Positions 7,971 to 14,420 of a DNA stretch of 27,194 nucleotides are shown here, piece by piece. Position 1 is the first letter of the stretch. Every line of letters starts with the position of its first letter. The notes beneath the pieces were generated by a model, which saw nothing but the letters and a program-made list of their open reading frames with translations, was not told where the DNA came from and did no database searches. The translations under genes were made by a program, and so were the position numbers. Source of the stretch: a virus. The stretch lies in IMG/VR virus record IMGVR_UViG_3300043137_000288, positions 1 to 27,194 of that record; one strand, given 5' to 3'.

Positions 7971-8696
7971 TCACCAAATGATATTTTTACCATCCATTTT
8001 AGTAATTTCTTCATTGATTTTGTTAAATATATCATTACAATCCCACTCTTGTTGCTTTTGATATGCAGCAGATGCAGGATGAGTTGCATATAGTTTAACA
8101 TGTTTGTCAGAAATTAGTTCTTCATACTCTTGCGCTTTCTTTCCTAAGAAAACAAAAATGACTGACTTATCCATAGAGTTTATCATGTCAAGTACATAAT
8201 TAGTAAAGGGTTCCCATATACTAAAATGTTTGCCAATCTTGCCAATTTCTGTTGTAAGAGAAGTATTTAGCATTAGAATACCTTGATTAGCCCATGGAGT
8301 TAAATCTGCAGATAAATCTTTTGCTTGTACTTTGTCTTGATAAACAGTTTTTGCAATTGCGTTATGGATATAACGTAGAGATGCTTCTTTCTTCATTGTG
8401 TTACCACATGAAAAAGAAATACCATCTGCCACATTTAATTGTGGATAGGGGTCTTGCCCTATAAATACCACTTTTAAGTCATTAGCAGGACATTCCTGAA
8501 AAGATCTAAACACTTGTTTTAAAGGAGGTGTAAAACGTTTATCATTTTCTACCTGATCTTTTAGAGCCAAGATGACCTTTTCAAAATCTTCAGACAGCAA
8601 AAATCCTTTTAGGACATTATGCCAACCTGATAATTTTAATGATTCTGCCAGCTTAAAACTGATATCTTTTGGATCAATAACAATTTTTTCTGCCAT
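7971..8696 (-). CDS. ung: Uracil-DNA glycosylase, family 1
   Basis: A 241-residue enzyme that cuts the bond between uracil and deoxyribose to begin base-excision repair. Family 1 signatures are present in order: VVFIGQDPYP (76-85, catalytic D82), LMLNTSLT (141-148, with the uracil-contacting N144), VFVFLGKKAQ, and the histidine loop HPASAAY (206-212, H206). The loop differs from the cellular HPSP form and the water-activating loop ends in Pro instead of His (GQDPYP). With dUTPase in the same genome, it would keep uracil out of phage DNA. The ATG sits in the context AAAAAAATGGC, with no Shine-Dalgarno sequence. Confidence 0.93.
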   Translation of the reverse strand: MAEKIVIDPKDISFKLAESLKLSGWHNVLKGFLLSEDFEKVILALKDQVENDKRFTPPLKQVFRSFQECPANDLKVVFIGQDPYPQLNVADGISFSCGNTMKKEASLRYIHNAIAKTVYQDKVQAKDLSADLTPWANQGILMLNTSLTTEIGKIGKHFSIWEPFTNYVLDMINSMDKSVIFVFLGKKAQEYEELISDKHVKLYATHPASAAYQKQQEWDCNDIFNKINEEITKMDGKNIIW

Positions 8697-8699
8697 TTT

Positions 8700-8730
8700 T
8701 TTGATACTTTGAATTATTTGTTTATTTTTG
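8700..8730 (+). promoter_or_regulatory. Bacteroidota-type promoter for the only plus-strand gene
   Basis: On the plus strand TTTG (8700-8703), a 19-base spacer and TATTTTTG (8723-8730) match the consensus exactly. The -33 element begins four bases outside the uracil-DNA glycosylase start codon. Transcription would begin near 8737, about 14 bases before the ATG at 8751. That rules out a start at the TTG at 8709. Confidence 0.75.
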
Positions 8731-8750
8731 TTGAAATTAAACTACACAAC

Positions 8751-9089
8751 ATGTCTGAAGTAAATCAAACTAATGAAAGTGCTGAAAACCTACCGTCAAT
8801 GGTTGAGGTTATTATGCCAAGTGCAATTGTTGAAATTAAGATGAGTACAGGATACTATCAAAAGATTCAAGCAATTGTTGGTTTTTTTGTAAAAGGTAAG
8901 ACTCCTGAACAAATGCAGGATGCACATAACCAAATAAAAGACCAAAACATTACAGAAGAATGGGTTGGTCACTATGAGACAATCTTAATTCTTTGTAGAG
9001 AATTTGAATCTAAAGCACAAGAACAAGGATTTGTTCAAAAAGTTACTTTAGAAGAAGCCCAAAAGCTTATTGGAGAAACTGAAGATTAA
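8751..9089 (+). CDS. Isolated plus-strand phage gene, function unknown
   Basis: A 112-residue acidic protein that I cannot assign to a known function. It has a short polar N-terminus, a hydrophobic strand region (MVEVIMPSAIVEIKM), then mostly helix (YYQKIQAIVGFFVKGK; HYETILILCREFESKAQEQ). There is no signal peptide or clear membrane segment. It is the only gene here read on the plus strand. It has its own consensus promoter, is divergent from ung, and its TAA stop overlaps the stop of the following minus-strand gene by four bases (TTAA). A frame extending to a TTG at 8709 is rejected because that start lies upstream of the -7 element. Separate transcription suggests a different time or level of expression from the replication genes. 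Confidence 0.85.
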   Translation: MSEVNQTNESAENLPSMVEVIMPSAIVEIKMSTGYYQKIQAIVGFFVKGKTPEQMQDAHNQIKDQNITEEWVGHYETILILCREFESKAQEQGFVQKVTLEEAQKLIGETED

Positions 9090-9478
9090 TATAAGTTGCA
9101 ACCAAACATGTGACCTACTTCAATGCAGGTTTCAATAGCAGCAGATAATTCTTCCTTAGAACAATCGCCAAAACTTTTTAATTGTTTATCAGATGAGCTG
9201 GTTCCTGTAATAACATACAGACCAGCTTTTTCTTTTATAACATCTTTCATTTCTTCAAAAGTGTGGCCAGTAAAAGCAGCAAGTTCTCTAATTAATGCAT
9301 GAGCTTTTGCAAGTTGCCCAGCAGTTTTGTCAACGTTGTTTGTCATGGACATGTAAACTTCTATGTTTGTCCCTTCTTTCAAAGACATTGCAAAAAGTTT
9401 CAACTTGCCCGCATCAGATTCAGACGCGGGAACAAGTTGTCCATCTTTCTTGATGAATTTAACTATTGTATTGTGCAT
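9086..9478 (-). CDS. NinB-like / phage recombination accessory protein (tentative)
   Basis: A 130-residue protein. The central helical part (DKTAGQLAKAHALIRELA, then FTGHTFEEMKDVIKEKAGLY) resembles the pattern of phage NinB/Orf-type proteins, which bind ssDNA and help recombination mediators: a QL(A)xxH region, then a G-x-T/S-x-EEhK segment. The C-terminus ends GDCSKEELSAAIETCIEVG. I rely on remembered family patterns, so the name is tentative. It sits two bases after the stop of the SF2 helicase gene and converges on the plus-strand gene with a four-base stop overlap. An HNH-like protein (10935-11351) recalls the NinG partner of lambdoid phages. Confidence 0.55.
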   Translation of the reverse strand: MHNTIVKFIKKDGQLVPASESDAGKLKLFAMSLKEGTNIEVYMSMTNNVDKTAGQLAKAHALIRELAAFTGHTFEEMKDVIKEKAGLYVITGTSSSDKQLKSFGDCSKEELSAAIETCIEVGHMFGCNLY

Positions 9479-9480
9479 AA

Positions 9481-10596
9481 TTAATTAATAGGATCTGTGT
9501 AAACTATTTTCTCAGGGTCTAGATCTCTTAATGCATCTTGTACCCAATCTTCATCTACAGTGTTACCATACATAAGAATATGAATTACAGCTTTATCATC
9601 AGGATTCAAACGTAACAAACGTCCTATCCTTTGACTAGCTTTTCTTTCATTAGAATATGCATGAAGTATAATACCATACTTTAGATTAGTAATGTTGATA
9701 CCCTCATTCAATTGTTGAACACATGTAAGTTCATCTATCTTTCCTTCTTTAAAAGCTAACAAAGCATCTTCACTCATGGAGTTTTTGCTATGGTATCTAT
9801 TTACAGATATTCTATCAGCTTGATCAGTAGTATTACAGAATACTAAGCATTTTTCATGCATCATATTTAACAATTCTCTGGCGTATTTTTCTTTAGATCT
9901 AAATTGCATTAGAGCTTGCATTCTCATAATCCTAAAGATTTTAGTCTGTGCAGGATTAGTAGCAGAAGCAAGTCTTCCACACCAGTAATCATAGTTCTGA
10001 GACTCAGACGTCATAAAGAATCCACCTTTTTTGGTTTCTACTCTGTGGGTCTTTGCATTGGATAATGGAATCCTGTGTACTAAGATTTTGTAATCGTTAA
10101 GAATTTTATCATCTACAGCGTCATCTGTAATGTAAGTGTAAACAATGGGACAGTATCTGTTAACCATCTCACCTTTTTCAGAGTTCTTGTAACGTGGTGG
10201 AGTACCACTTAAACCAAGAATCTTACCTGTATATGTAGCCAAATAGTAATCATGAGTAAAAAGAAGACTGTGACATTCATCTAAATAGATAACATCATAA
10301 TCTCTTGTTCTTTTACTTAATGATATGTAAGTTGTGAAGTCAATATAATCCAACAAGTAATCCAGTCCAAACTTTTTAGCATCATCTTTCCAGCTTTCAA
10401 AGATTGAAACTTTTGGAGCTACTACCAGAAATCTGGTTTTTAAATTTGGAAACTCTTTTTCCATGTGACGTAAACCAATTAATGTTTTACCTACACCCAT
10501 GGAAATGCCAAGACCACATCTGTAATGGGAGGCAGATGCGGTCAAAGCTTCCTGTTGAATCAACTCTCTCTTGGTTAATTCAATTGTGTCGCTCAT
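9481..10596 (-). CDS. SF2 (SNF2/DEAD-like) DNA helicase
   Basis: A 371-residue superfamily 2 ATPase, probably a DNA helicase or translocase used in replication restart or repair. Motif I is SMGVGKT (32-38). Motif Ia lies near LVVAPKVSIFESW. Motif II is YLDECHS (104-110, a DECH box) and motif III is LSGTP (129-133). The second RecA-like domain contains LVFCNTTDQA (251-260), a QQLNEGINI motif V region and QRIGRLLR (322-329, motif VI with the arginine finger). It is short for a cellular SF2 protein and close to the compact form common in crAss-like and other Bacteroidota phages. The start overlaps the previous stop by one base (TAATG). Confidence 0.88.
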   Translation of the reverse strand: MSDTIELTKRELIQQEALTASASHYRCGLGISMGVGKTLIGLRHMEKEFPNLKTRFLVVAPKVSIFESWKDDAKKFGLDYLLDYIDFTTYISLSKRTRDYDVIYLDECHSLLFTHDYYLATYTGKILGLSGTPPRYKNSEKGEMVNRYCPIVYTYITDDAVDDKILNDYKILVHRIPLSNAKTHRVETKKGGFFMTSESQNYDYWCGRLASATNPAQTKIFRIMRMQALMQFRSKEKYARELLNMMHEKCLVFCNTTDQADRISVNRYHSKNSMSEDALLAFKEGKIDELTCVQQLNEGINITNLKYGIILHAYSNERKASQRIGRLLRLNPDDKAVIHILMYGNTVDEDWVQDALRDLDPEKIVYTDPIN

Positions 10597-10922
10597 TACT
10601 TGTTTGGTTTTACTCTAGGAGTTTGTCTTGGCTTTCTTGGAGCTTCTTGTAATTTAGGTTTTTCTACTTCTGCAACAACAGGTTTGTCCTCTTTAACTTT
10701 TGCAAGTTCTACAGGTTGATCTTGTGCTTGCATAGTTTTACCTTTGTCTTGACCACCAACAATTCTGTCTTTGTCTACCCAGTAGATACCTAACAATGTT
10801 TCATTTAACCAACGTTTAAGTGCATTTGGTTTGTTTGGAGACCAAAGCATTAAACCTTTTTCATTTTGTGCGTCTTCTTGTGTGTTTGCACCAATGATGT
10901 AATAACCAATGAATTTTTTCAT
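10596..10922 (-). CDS. Small protein with Pro/Lys-rich basic tail, unknown function
   Basis: A 108-residue protein that I do not recognise. The first 55 residues look folded (FIGYYIIGANTQED; KRWLNETLLGIYWVDKDRIVG). The rest is a low-complexity tail rich in Lys, Pro, Glu and Val, ending in a strongly basic segment (EAPRKPRQTPRVKPNK) that could bind nucleic acid. It is translationally coupled (TAATG) to the downstream SF2 helicase gene, so it may act with it; this is inferred from gene order only. Confidence 0.72.
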   Translation of the reverse strand: MKKFIGYYIIGANTQEDAQNEKGLMLWSPNKPNALKRWLNETLLGIYWVDKDRIVGGQDKGKTMQAQDQPVELAKVKEDKPVVAEVEKPKLQEAPRKPRQTPRVKPNK

Positions 10923-10934
10923 TTTCTTCTTTTT

Positions 10935-11351
10935 TTATAATCTAGATTGTGATAAATTGAGTTCTTTTGCTTGCGCAGGGTGCTCTTCTACCCATTGATG
11001 ACATGTCATGCACAAAGGAATCCATGTAGTACTATCAAGATAGTATCTTCCACGTCCTTTTGTATGATGTATTGTGAGATTTTCTGCCAAGGAATTGAGA
11101 CATCCAGGGAGTTTAGCAAAACATGTGGAGTTTTCAGGTTTAGACAAGAATTCCTTTCTCATCTTGCTATAAAGTAAGTCCAAAGGTTTCTTTTTGTCAG
11201 AAGTCAGTTTTAATATTCCTGTCTTCTTTGGATATTTCACTGGGGATTGTCTGTTCCAGCAATCTTTGCAGAACTTTTCACCCTCATGATTCTTCCATAT
11301 TACTTTGTCTTCACCACAAGCTGAGCATGTTTTTAATTTTGGTTGCAGCAT
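10935..11351 (-). CDS. HNH-like / NinG-like zinc-binding nuclease candidate
   Basis: A 138-residue Cys/His-rich protein with two metal-binding units. The N-terminal one is a zinc ribbon, CSAC (9-12) with CKDC (28-31). The C-terminal one looks like a treble-clef HNH core: C77 and C84, then LTIHHTKGRG with H95-H96, then LCMTCHQW with C114, C117, H118 and H124. The order Cys, HH, CxxCH matches HNH endonucleases such as NinG/Rap, which resolve recombination intermediates. A basic segment (KKTGILKLTSDKKK) lies between them. It is encoded just upstream of the SF2 helicase and NinB-like genes. Metal binding is well supported; nuclease activity is inferred. Confidence 0.65.
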   Translation of the reverse strand: MLQPKLKTCSACGEDKVIWKNHEGEKFCKDCWNRQSPVKYPKKTGILKLTSDKKKPLDLLYSKMRKEFLSKPENSTCFAKLPGCLNSLAENLTIHHTKGRGRYYLDSTTWIPLCMTCHQWVEEHPAQAKELNLSQSRL

Positions 11352-11366
11352 TCTTATTAAATAAGG

Positions 11367-11657
11367 TTACTGTTCTAAGTTGTCGTAGTCAATGTATTCA
11401 TCATCATAAAGCTTTTCTTCAGGAAGTACATCTGTTAAATCTTCTACGTATTCTTCCTCTTCTATAATTGAGTCTTCATCAATAATTTCTTCTTTTTCAG
11501 ATGCGTTTCCATATTTTAAAACGCTTAAAGCAAAAGGATCATTAACTTCTTCACCATAGTTAAAGGCAACATACATGTTTAATTCATCATCTGTCATCCT
11601 CAAATATTGCTCAATTGAGATTTCTATACATTTACCATTTGGCAATTGATATAGCAT
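11367..11657 (-). CDS. Small acidic conserved phage protein
   Basis: A 96-residue protein with a short folded N-terminus (MLYQLPNGKCIEISIEQYL, then MTDDELNMYVAFNYG) and a very acidic C-terminal half made largely of Glu and Asp (EEEEYVEDLTDVLPEEK). I recall similar short proteins in crAss-like phages but no function for them. The acidic tail could mimic DNA or bind a basic partner, which is speculation. The region upstream (11658-11767, 110 bases) is AT-rich, with no ORF and no convincing promoter. The nearest thing is TATTTTAG on the minus strand near 11686, one mismatch from the -7 consensus and lacking a -33 box. Confidence 0.75.
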   Translation of the reverse strand: MLYQLPNGKCIEISIEQYLRMTDDELNMYVAFNYGEEVNDPFALSVLKYGNASEKEEIIDEDSIIEEEEYVEDLTDVLPEEKLYDDEYIDYDNLEQ

Positions 11658-11767
11658 TTGAGTGTCAGTGTTTATTATCTGCCACTAAAATACAATTTTT
11701 CTCAGAACATTGAATATGTAAAGATAAATATTTAAAATTAAAATAGTACTATATTGCTATGATTTTT

Positions 11768-12136
11768 TTAGAAACTTGCCTTATTAGCATATGATTCAAT
11801 AAATTCTTCAAAAGTAAGCATAATTTTATCATACTTATCTTCCATTGAATGTATTGTTATTATTTGCTGAACAGTATTGACTGTTATAAGTAAATTTACA
11901 TCATTGTACAATTGAGTACCAATTCCAAAACCTTTATCTTCCAACCAACATTCTAATGGTAACATTCTACAGAAAATCATTTTAGATAAGTAATCAGGGT
12001 CATCCCATCTTTTACCTACTTTTAATGCATCATAGACATCACTTACAAGTGTGTTTGCTGTATCATGTGTATATAAATATACGCTGCCATATAGTCCAAT
12101 TATTTGAACTTGACCACTGTTTTTATTTATATTCAT
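11768..12136 (-). CDS. Hypothetical phage protein
   Basis: A 122-residue protein without recognised motifs. It has beta-rich hydrophobic stretches (VQIIGLYGSVYLYTH; DVNLLITVNTVQQIITIH) and an acidic C-terminal helix (TFEEFIESYANKA). Codon choice and AT content look like the neighbours, so there is no sign of recent transfer. The ATG follows the stop of the 48-residue gene by 11 bases. No signal peptide or membrane segment is seen. Confidence 0.72.
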   Translation of the reverse strand: MNINKNSGQVQIIGLYGSVYLYTHDTANTLVSDVYDALKVGKRWDDPDYLSKMIFCRMLPLECWLEDKGFGIGTQLYNDVNLLITVNTVQQIITIHSMEDKYDKIMLTFEEFIESYANKASF

Positions 12137-12147
12137 AAATAAAAGTT

Positions 12148-12294
12148 TTACTGTAGAAATTTAACTCCAACTTCAAACCACAAAAAATGTATAAACAACT
12201 TGTGTTTAAATTCAGAAGAAGCATACTGTTTTTCATGCAGTAAAGCAAATCCAAATTTTCTTGAGTTAAATTCTAAAAATAATTTAAAAATCAT
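12148..12294 (-). CDS. 48-residue aromatic-rich small protein directly after dUTPase
   Basis: This short gene fills an apparent 158-base gap. Its ATG (12294-12292) follows the dUTPase TAA stop with no base between them, and the frame runs 48 codons to TAA at 12148-12150. The product begins MIFKLFLEFNSRKFGF and ends with Phe/Trp-rich KHKLFIHFLWFEVGVKFLQ, an aromatic and basic amphipathic peptide. The perfect abutment and protein-like composition support a real coding gene. Competing frames (a 37-codon one at 12123-12236 and an 18-codon plus-strand one) are less protein-like. I cannot assign a function. Confidence 0.75.
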   Translation of the reverse strand: MIFKLFLEFNSRKFGFALLHEKQYASSEFKHKLFIHFLWFEVGVKFLQ

Positions 12295-12720
12295 TTAATT
12301 ACCTGTTGAGCCATGACCTCCATCACCTCTTTCAGTTTCAGATAATTTATCAACTTCTTCAAAGTCAATGTGAGGATAAGGCATGATGATTAATTGTGCA
12401 ATCTTTTCACCTACTTTGTATTTTACATCTGCGTAAAAACGTGAGTTAAAAGTTGCTTGAATCTCTCCACGATAACCTGAATCAATAACACCAACTGAAT
12501 TGCTGAGGTATTGTTCATATTTGCGTATTGAGCTGCGCGGGAATACAAGTCCTACATATCCTTCTGGAATTTCTACTGCAAGTCCAGTTCCATATACAAC
12601 TTGTTCTTTGTCATAACTAATGATATGTGTAGCTACTAAATCTAAACCAGCGTCTCCTGGTTTTGCATATACAGGAACTACAGCATCTTTGTGTAAACGT
12701 TTGATTTTAACTTTCATCAT
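12295..12720 (-). CDS. dut: dUTPase (trimeric dUTP pyrophosphatase)
   Basis: A 141-residue enzyme that splits dUTP into dUMP and pyrophosphate, keeping uracil out of phage DNA and supplying dUMP for thymidylate. All five trimeric dUTPase motifs are present: I GDAGLDL (22-28), II PRSSI (61-65), III GVIDSGYRGE (77-86, with catalytic D80 and the substrate-stacking Y83), IV GEKIAQLII (104-112), and V RGDGGHGSTG (131-140). Motif V has His where the substrate-stacking Phe is usual (GGFGSTG). Two ATG codons are adjacent at the start. It overlaps the upstream gene by 14 bases and is followed directly by the 48-residue gene. Confidence 0.95.
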   Translation of the reverse strand: MMKVKIKRLHKDAVVPVYAKPGDAGLDLVATHIISYDKEQVVYGTGLAVEIPEGYVGLVFPRSSIRKYEQYLSNSVGVIDSGYRGEIQATFNSRFYADVKYKVGEKIAQLIIMPYPHIDFEEVDKLSETERGDGGHGSTGN

Positions 12721-12937
12721 CGCTATTTTTATATTTTTCTAAATCAGTTAAATGTTCAGCTTGTTCTTTTATGAAGGTTTCAATGCCATCATTATGAAAT
12801 CCATCTGCCACAAGTAATCCTTGTATTGCTTGAAAGATTTCTTCTAATGGAGAATCCCATGGAAGTTCTGCTGTTAATGTTTTATCATAGTGTTTTACTG
12901 TGATAATCATTGGTGATGGTGTTCTGTAAGGCATCAT
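12707..12937 (-). CDS. Small conserved phage protein of unknown function
   Basis: A 76-residue protein. The core (MIITVKHYDKTLTAELPWD, then SPLEEIFQAIQGLLVADGF) suggests two strands and a helix. The alternative start at Met10 would remove only a short Pro-rich leader. It overlaps the upstream gene by four bases (ATGA) and dUTPase by 14, so all three are co-translated. No motif points to a function. Confidence 0.72.
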   Translation of the reverse strand: MMPYRTPSPMIITVKHYDKTLTAELPWDSPLEEIFQAIQGLLVADGFHNDGIETFIKEQAEHLTDLEKYKNSDDES

Positions 12938-13104
12938 TTTTTCTTCTTATGTTTTCTTTTTAAAACTATTTCTTCAGGTTCATCATCTTCTGTTACAAAG
13001 TGAAGAGTTAAATCTTCATCTGATGGTCCAGTTTTTGGTTCAACACCATTCTTGATCATATCTACTATAAGTAGTAGTTCTGTCATAGAAATTTCTATTT
13101 TCAT
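12934..13104 (-). CDS. 56-residue protein with a Lys-rich tail, unknown function
   Basis: A small gene whose start needed a decision. The longer frame begins at a TTG at 13179, inside a hairpin and upstream of a promoter. The ATG at 13104 lies about 20 bases after a -7 element and gives a product starting MKIEISMTELLLIVDMIKNG. That product has one amphipathic helix, an acidic middle (TEDDEPEEIVL) and a basic end (KRKHKKKK). It is the first gene of the unit that continues through 12707-12937 and dUTPase. Function unknown. Confidence 0.7.
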   Translation of the reverse strand: MKIEISMTELLLIVDMIKNGVEPKTGPSDEDLTLHFVTEDDEPEEIVLKRKHKKKK

Positions 13105-13122
13105 AATAGTCAGTTTTAATTG

Positions 13123-13153
13123 CAATAATACAAAAAATATTTTAATACACAAA
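13123..13153 (-). promoter_or_regulatory. Candidate promoter for the dUTPase-containing unit
   Basis: On the minus strand TTTG (13153-13150), exactly 19 bases, then TATTATTG (13130-13123): one mismatch to TAnnTTTG. It lies just after two hairpins that follow the upstream gene, so a transcription boundary is likely here. Confidence 0.5.
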
Positions 13154-13160
13154 ACAGAGC

Positions 13161-13212
13161 TTAAGGTCACAAATTGCAACCTTAAACCCTTGTTTTTGTG
13201 ATTTTTTCACAA
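13161..13212. repeat. Two tandem hairpins at an operon junction
   Basis: The first inverted repeat is TTAAGGT (13161-13167) with ACCTTAA (13179-13185), an 11-base loop. The second is TTGTGA (13196-13201) with TCACAA (13207-13212), a 5-base loop. They follow the stop of the 13217-13468 gene. Neither has a strong minus-strand T tract, so attenuation, weak termination or a binding site are all possible. Confidence 0.6.
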
Positions 13213-13216
13213 TTTC

Positions 13217-13468
13217 CTAGTCAAAAACGTAAGAAACTGTGTTGTTAAATGGATTAAACTCCACTTGATTTGTTTTGTAATATGTTCCAGGAAGTAACAT
13301 GATTGTGGCATGCTCTTCATGTGTTATAACAGACTGCTCTTTTACAGTAAGTTTAATTGTCTGATTTCCCATATCTTGATATTCAATAGGAATTTTGCTA
13401 TTTATAGCGTGCGTGTTTGCGCCTTCTCCTGTTGCAAGAACAACGCGTTTTGCTGTTTTAGCTTCCAT
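13217..13468 (-). CDS. HEEHA-motif small protein (partner of DUF6745-like gene)
   Basis: An 83-residue protein with a distinctive layout: a VVLATGEG-x-N-T-H-A start (9-21), a strand-rich middle, the motif ITHEEHATI (48-56), then LLPGTYY and VEFNPFNNTVSYVFD at the end. I recall short proteins with a HEEH(A/G)-hydrophobic-PxGxY-(R/V)E-(Y/F)-x-PF ending, encoded near DUF6745 genes in actinobacteria, cyanobacteria and phages. No function is known to me. The two His-Glu pairs could bind a metal. It is third in a run with 13472-13720 and 13717-14418, separated from the former by three bases. Confidence 0.78.
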   Translation of the reverse strand: MEAKTAKRVVLATGEGANTHAINSKIPIEYQDMGNQTIKLTVKEQSVITHEEHATIMLLPGTYYKTNQVEFNPFNNTVSYVFD

Positions 13469-13471
13469 AAT

Positions 13472-13720
13472 TTACAAATTTGATTCAGGTATAGGTTGTT
13501 TTTCTTGATACCCTGGACAATCTTCTTGCATCCAAACTGGATCATAATCATAAGGAAAGTCCCACCATCCATTTTTAATTGCATGTTCTGCACCTTTTGG
13601 ATGAGCGTCTTTGCGCTTTTTGTAATATGACCAGTATCTAATACATTGAATATGAGCAGAGTTCACATATGCGTTACTTTTTGAATGAACACATTTGTGA
13701 CAATTTGTTTTACAAATCAT
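13472..13720 (-). CDS. Small Cys/His-rich protein (GWWDFPYDYDPVW motif)
   Basis: An 82-residue protein with a likely metal-binding N-terminus: C3, C7, C10 and H12, then SAHIQC (H23, C26), and a late C68 in DCPGY. A strongly aromatic block GWWDFPYDYDPVW (51-63) follows. I recall the pattern CxxCxH...HxxC...GWx-FPxxFDPVW from short conserved proteins of phages and bacteria without known function. It overlaps the DUF6745-like gene by four bases (ATGA). A minus-strand ORF in another frame at 13402-13593 is a shadow of this gene. Confidence 0.78.
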   Translation of the reverse strand: MICKTNCHKCVHSKSNAYVNSAHIQCIRYWSYYKKRKDAHPKGAEHAIKNGWWDFPYDYDPVWMQEDCPGYQEKQPIPESNL

Positions 13721-14418
13721 GATTGTGCTTTTAAAAGTTTAAGATACATCTCTTTTTCAATATGATAAGGACGCGATAATTCTTTTGAATTAGCACTTGC
13801 TTTGGCAATAATAATATCACCTTGACGATACAATGCTTCAGGGTCAGAAATGTTTAATTGAAAAGTCCAAGCAATTGCTTCAATTGCATCTTTCTTTTCA
13901 CCAACATGTCTTGGAACATAAATCCAATACTCACGCCCTGTTGTTGTACACCAACAACGTACAGCATAAATATCAGCATTAGCTCTACGCCAGTCTGATT
14001 TTTCTTCTGGGAACAACTTATCACCTTTGATTAAGTAAAGTTCATACTTATCATGAATGATTTTAATATCCATACTACTGTCTGATTCATTCCACACTGC
14101 ATTGTTAAACACTAATGTTTCTTCTGCAACAAGGGAAGGTTCAAGTTCTTGAAACATTTTTTCAATTCCAATAGCTCTGAAATACAATCTGCGTATTTCA
14201 AGATTTTCTTTAGCAAAACCATCTTGTGCAGTTGCAGGTTTTATATCATTCCAGACTGAAGCACAATGATCTGCAAATTCTTGCATTGAATCAAACCTGA
14301 TCACATTTGTCATAAAAGTATTGAAATCTTTGTACATTGTTTTCCAAAGAATCAATGCGTCATCATAAGAGACACCATGCTGATTCTCTACTGTGTACTT
14401 TAGTTCTTTATAATTCAT
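13717..14418 (-). CDS. DUF6745-like protein
   Basis: A 233-residue protein that I match from memory to DUF6745, a family without a known function. Landmarks are RAIGIE (81-86), EPSLVAEE (93-100), a YELYLIKG strand, WCTTTGREYWIYVP (156-169) and DAIEAIAWTF (177-186) followed by RQGD (198-201). The family is spread through actinobacteria, cyanobacteria and phages, where it is often near small His/Cys-rich genes like the two downstream here. There is no signal peptide. The ATG overlaps nothing upstream but lies two bases from the next gene, and its stop overlaps the Cys/His gene by ATGA. Confidence 0.72.
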   Translation of the reverse strand: MNYKELKYTVENQHGVSYDDALILWKTMYKDFNTFMTNVIRFDSMQEFADHCASVWNDIKPATAQDGFAKENLEIRRLYFRAIGIEKMFQELEPSLVAEETLVFNNAVWNESDSSMDIKIIHDKYELYLIKGDKLFPEEKSDWRRANADIYAVRCWCTTTGREYWIYVPRHVGEKKDAIEAIAWTFQLNISDPEALYRQGDIIIAKASANSKELSRPYHIEKEMYLKLLKAQS

Positions 14419-14420
14419 GA

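Noticed and set aside
8709-9089. Longer plus-strand frame from TTG 8709
   Set aside because: TTG 8709 lies upstream of the -7 element at 8723-8730; the ATG at 8751 follows the predicted start of transcription.
11658-11767. Possible promoter or terminator in a 110-base AT-rich gap
   Set aside because: Only TATTTTAG with no -33 box, and a loopless TAGTACTA palindrome; neither is convincing.
12123-12236. 37-codon minus-strand frame in the gap after dUTPase
   Set aside because: It overlaps the better-supported 48-codon gene (12148-12294) in another frame and extends into the next gene.
12187-12243. 18-codon plus-strand ORF
   Set aside because: Too short, antisense to the 48-codon gene, with no promoter or ribosome site.
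12934-13179. Longer frame from TTG 13179 with a hydrophobic start
   Set aside because: It would start inside a hairpin and upstream of the promoter; ATG 13104 fits better.
13402-13593. Minus-strand ORF of 63 codons
   Set aside because: It runs out of frame across two genes (13217-13468 and 13472-13720) that have conserved motifs.
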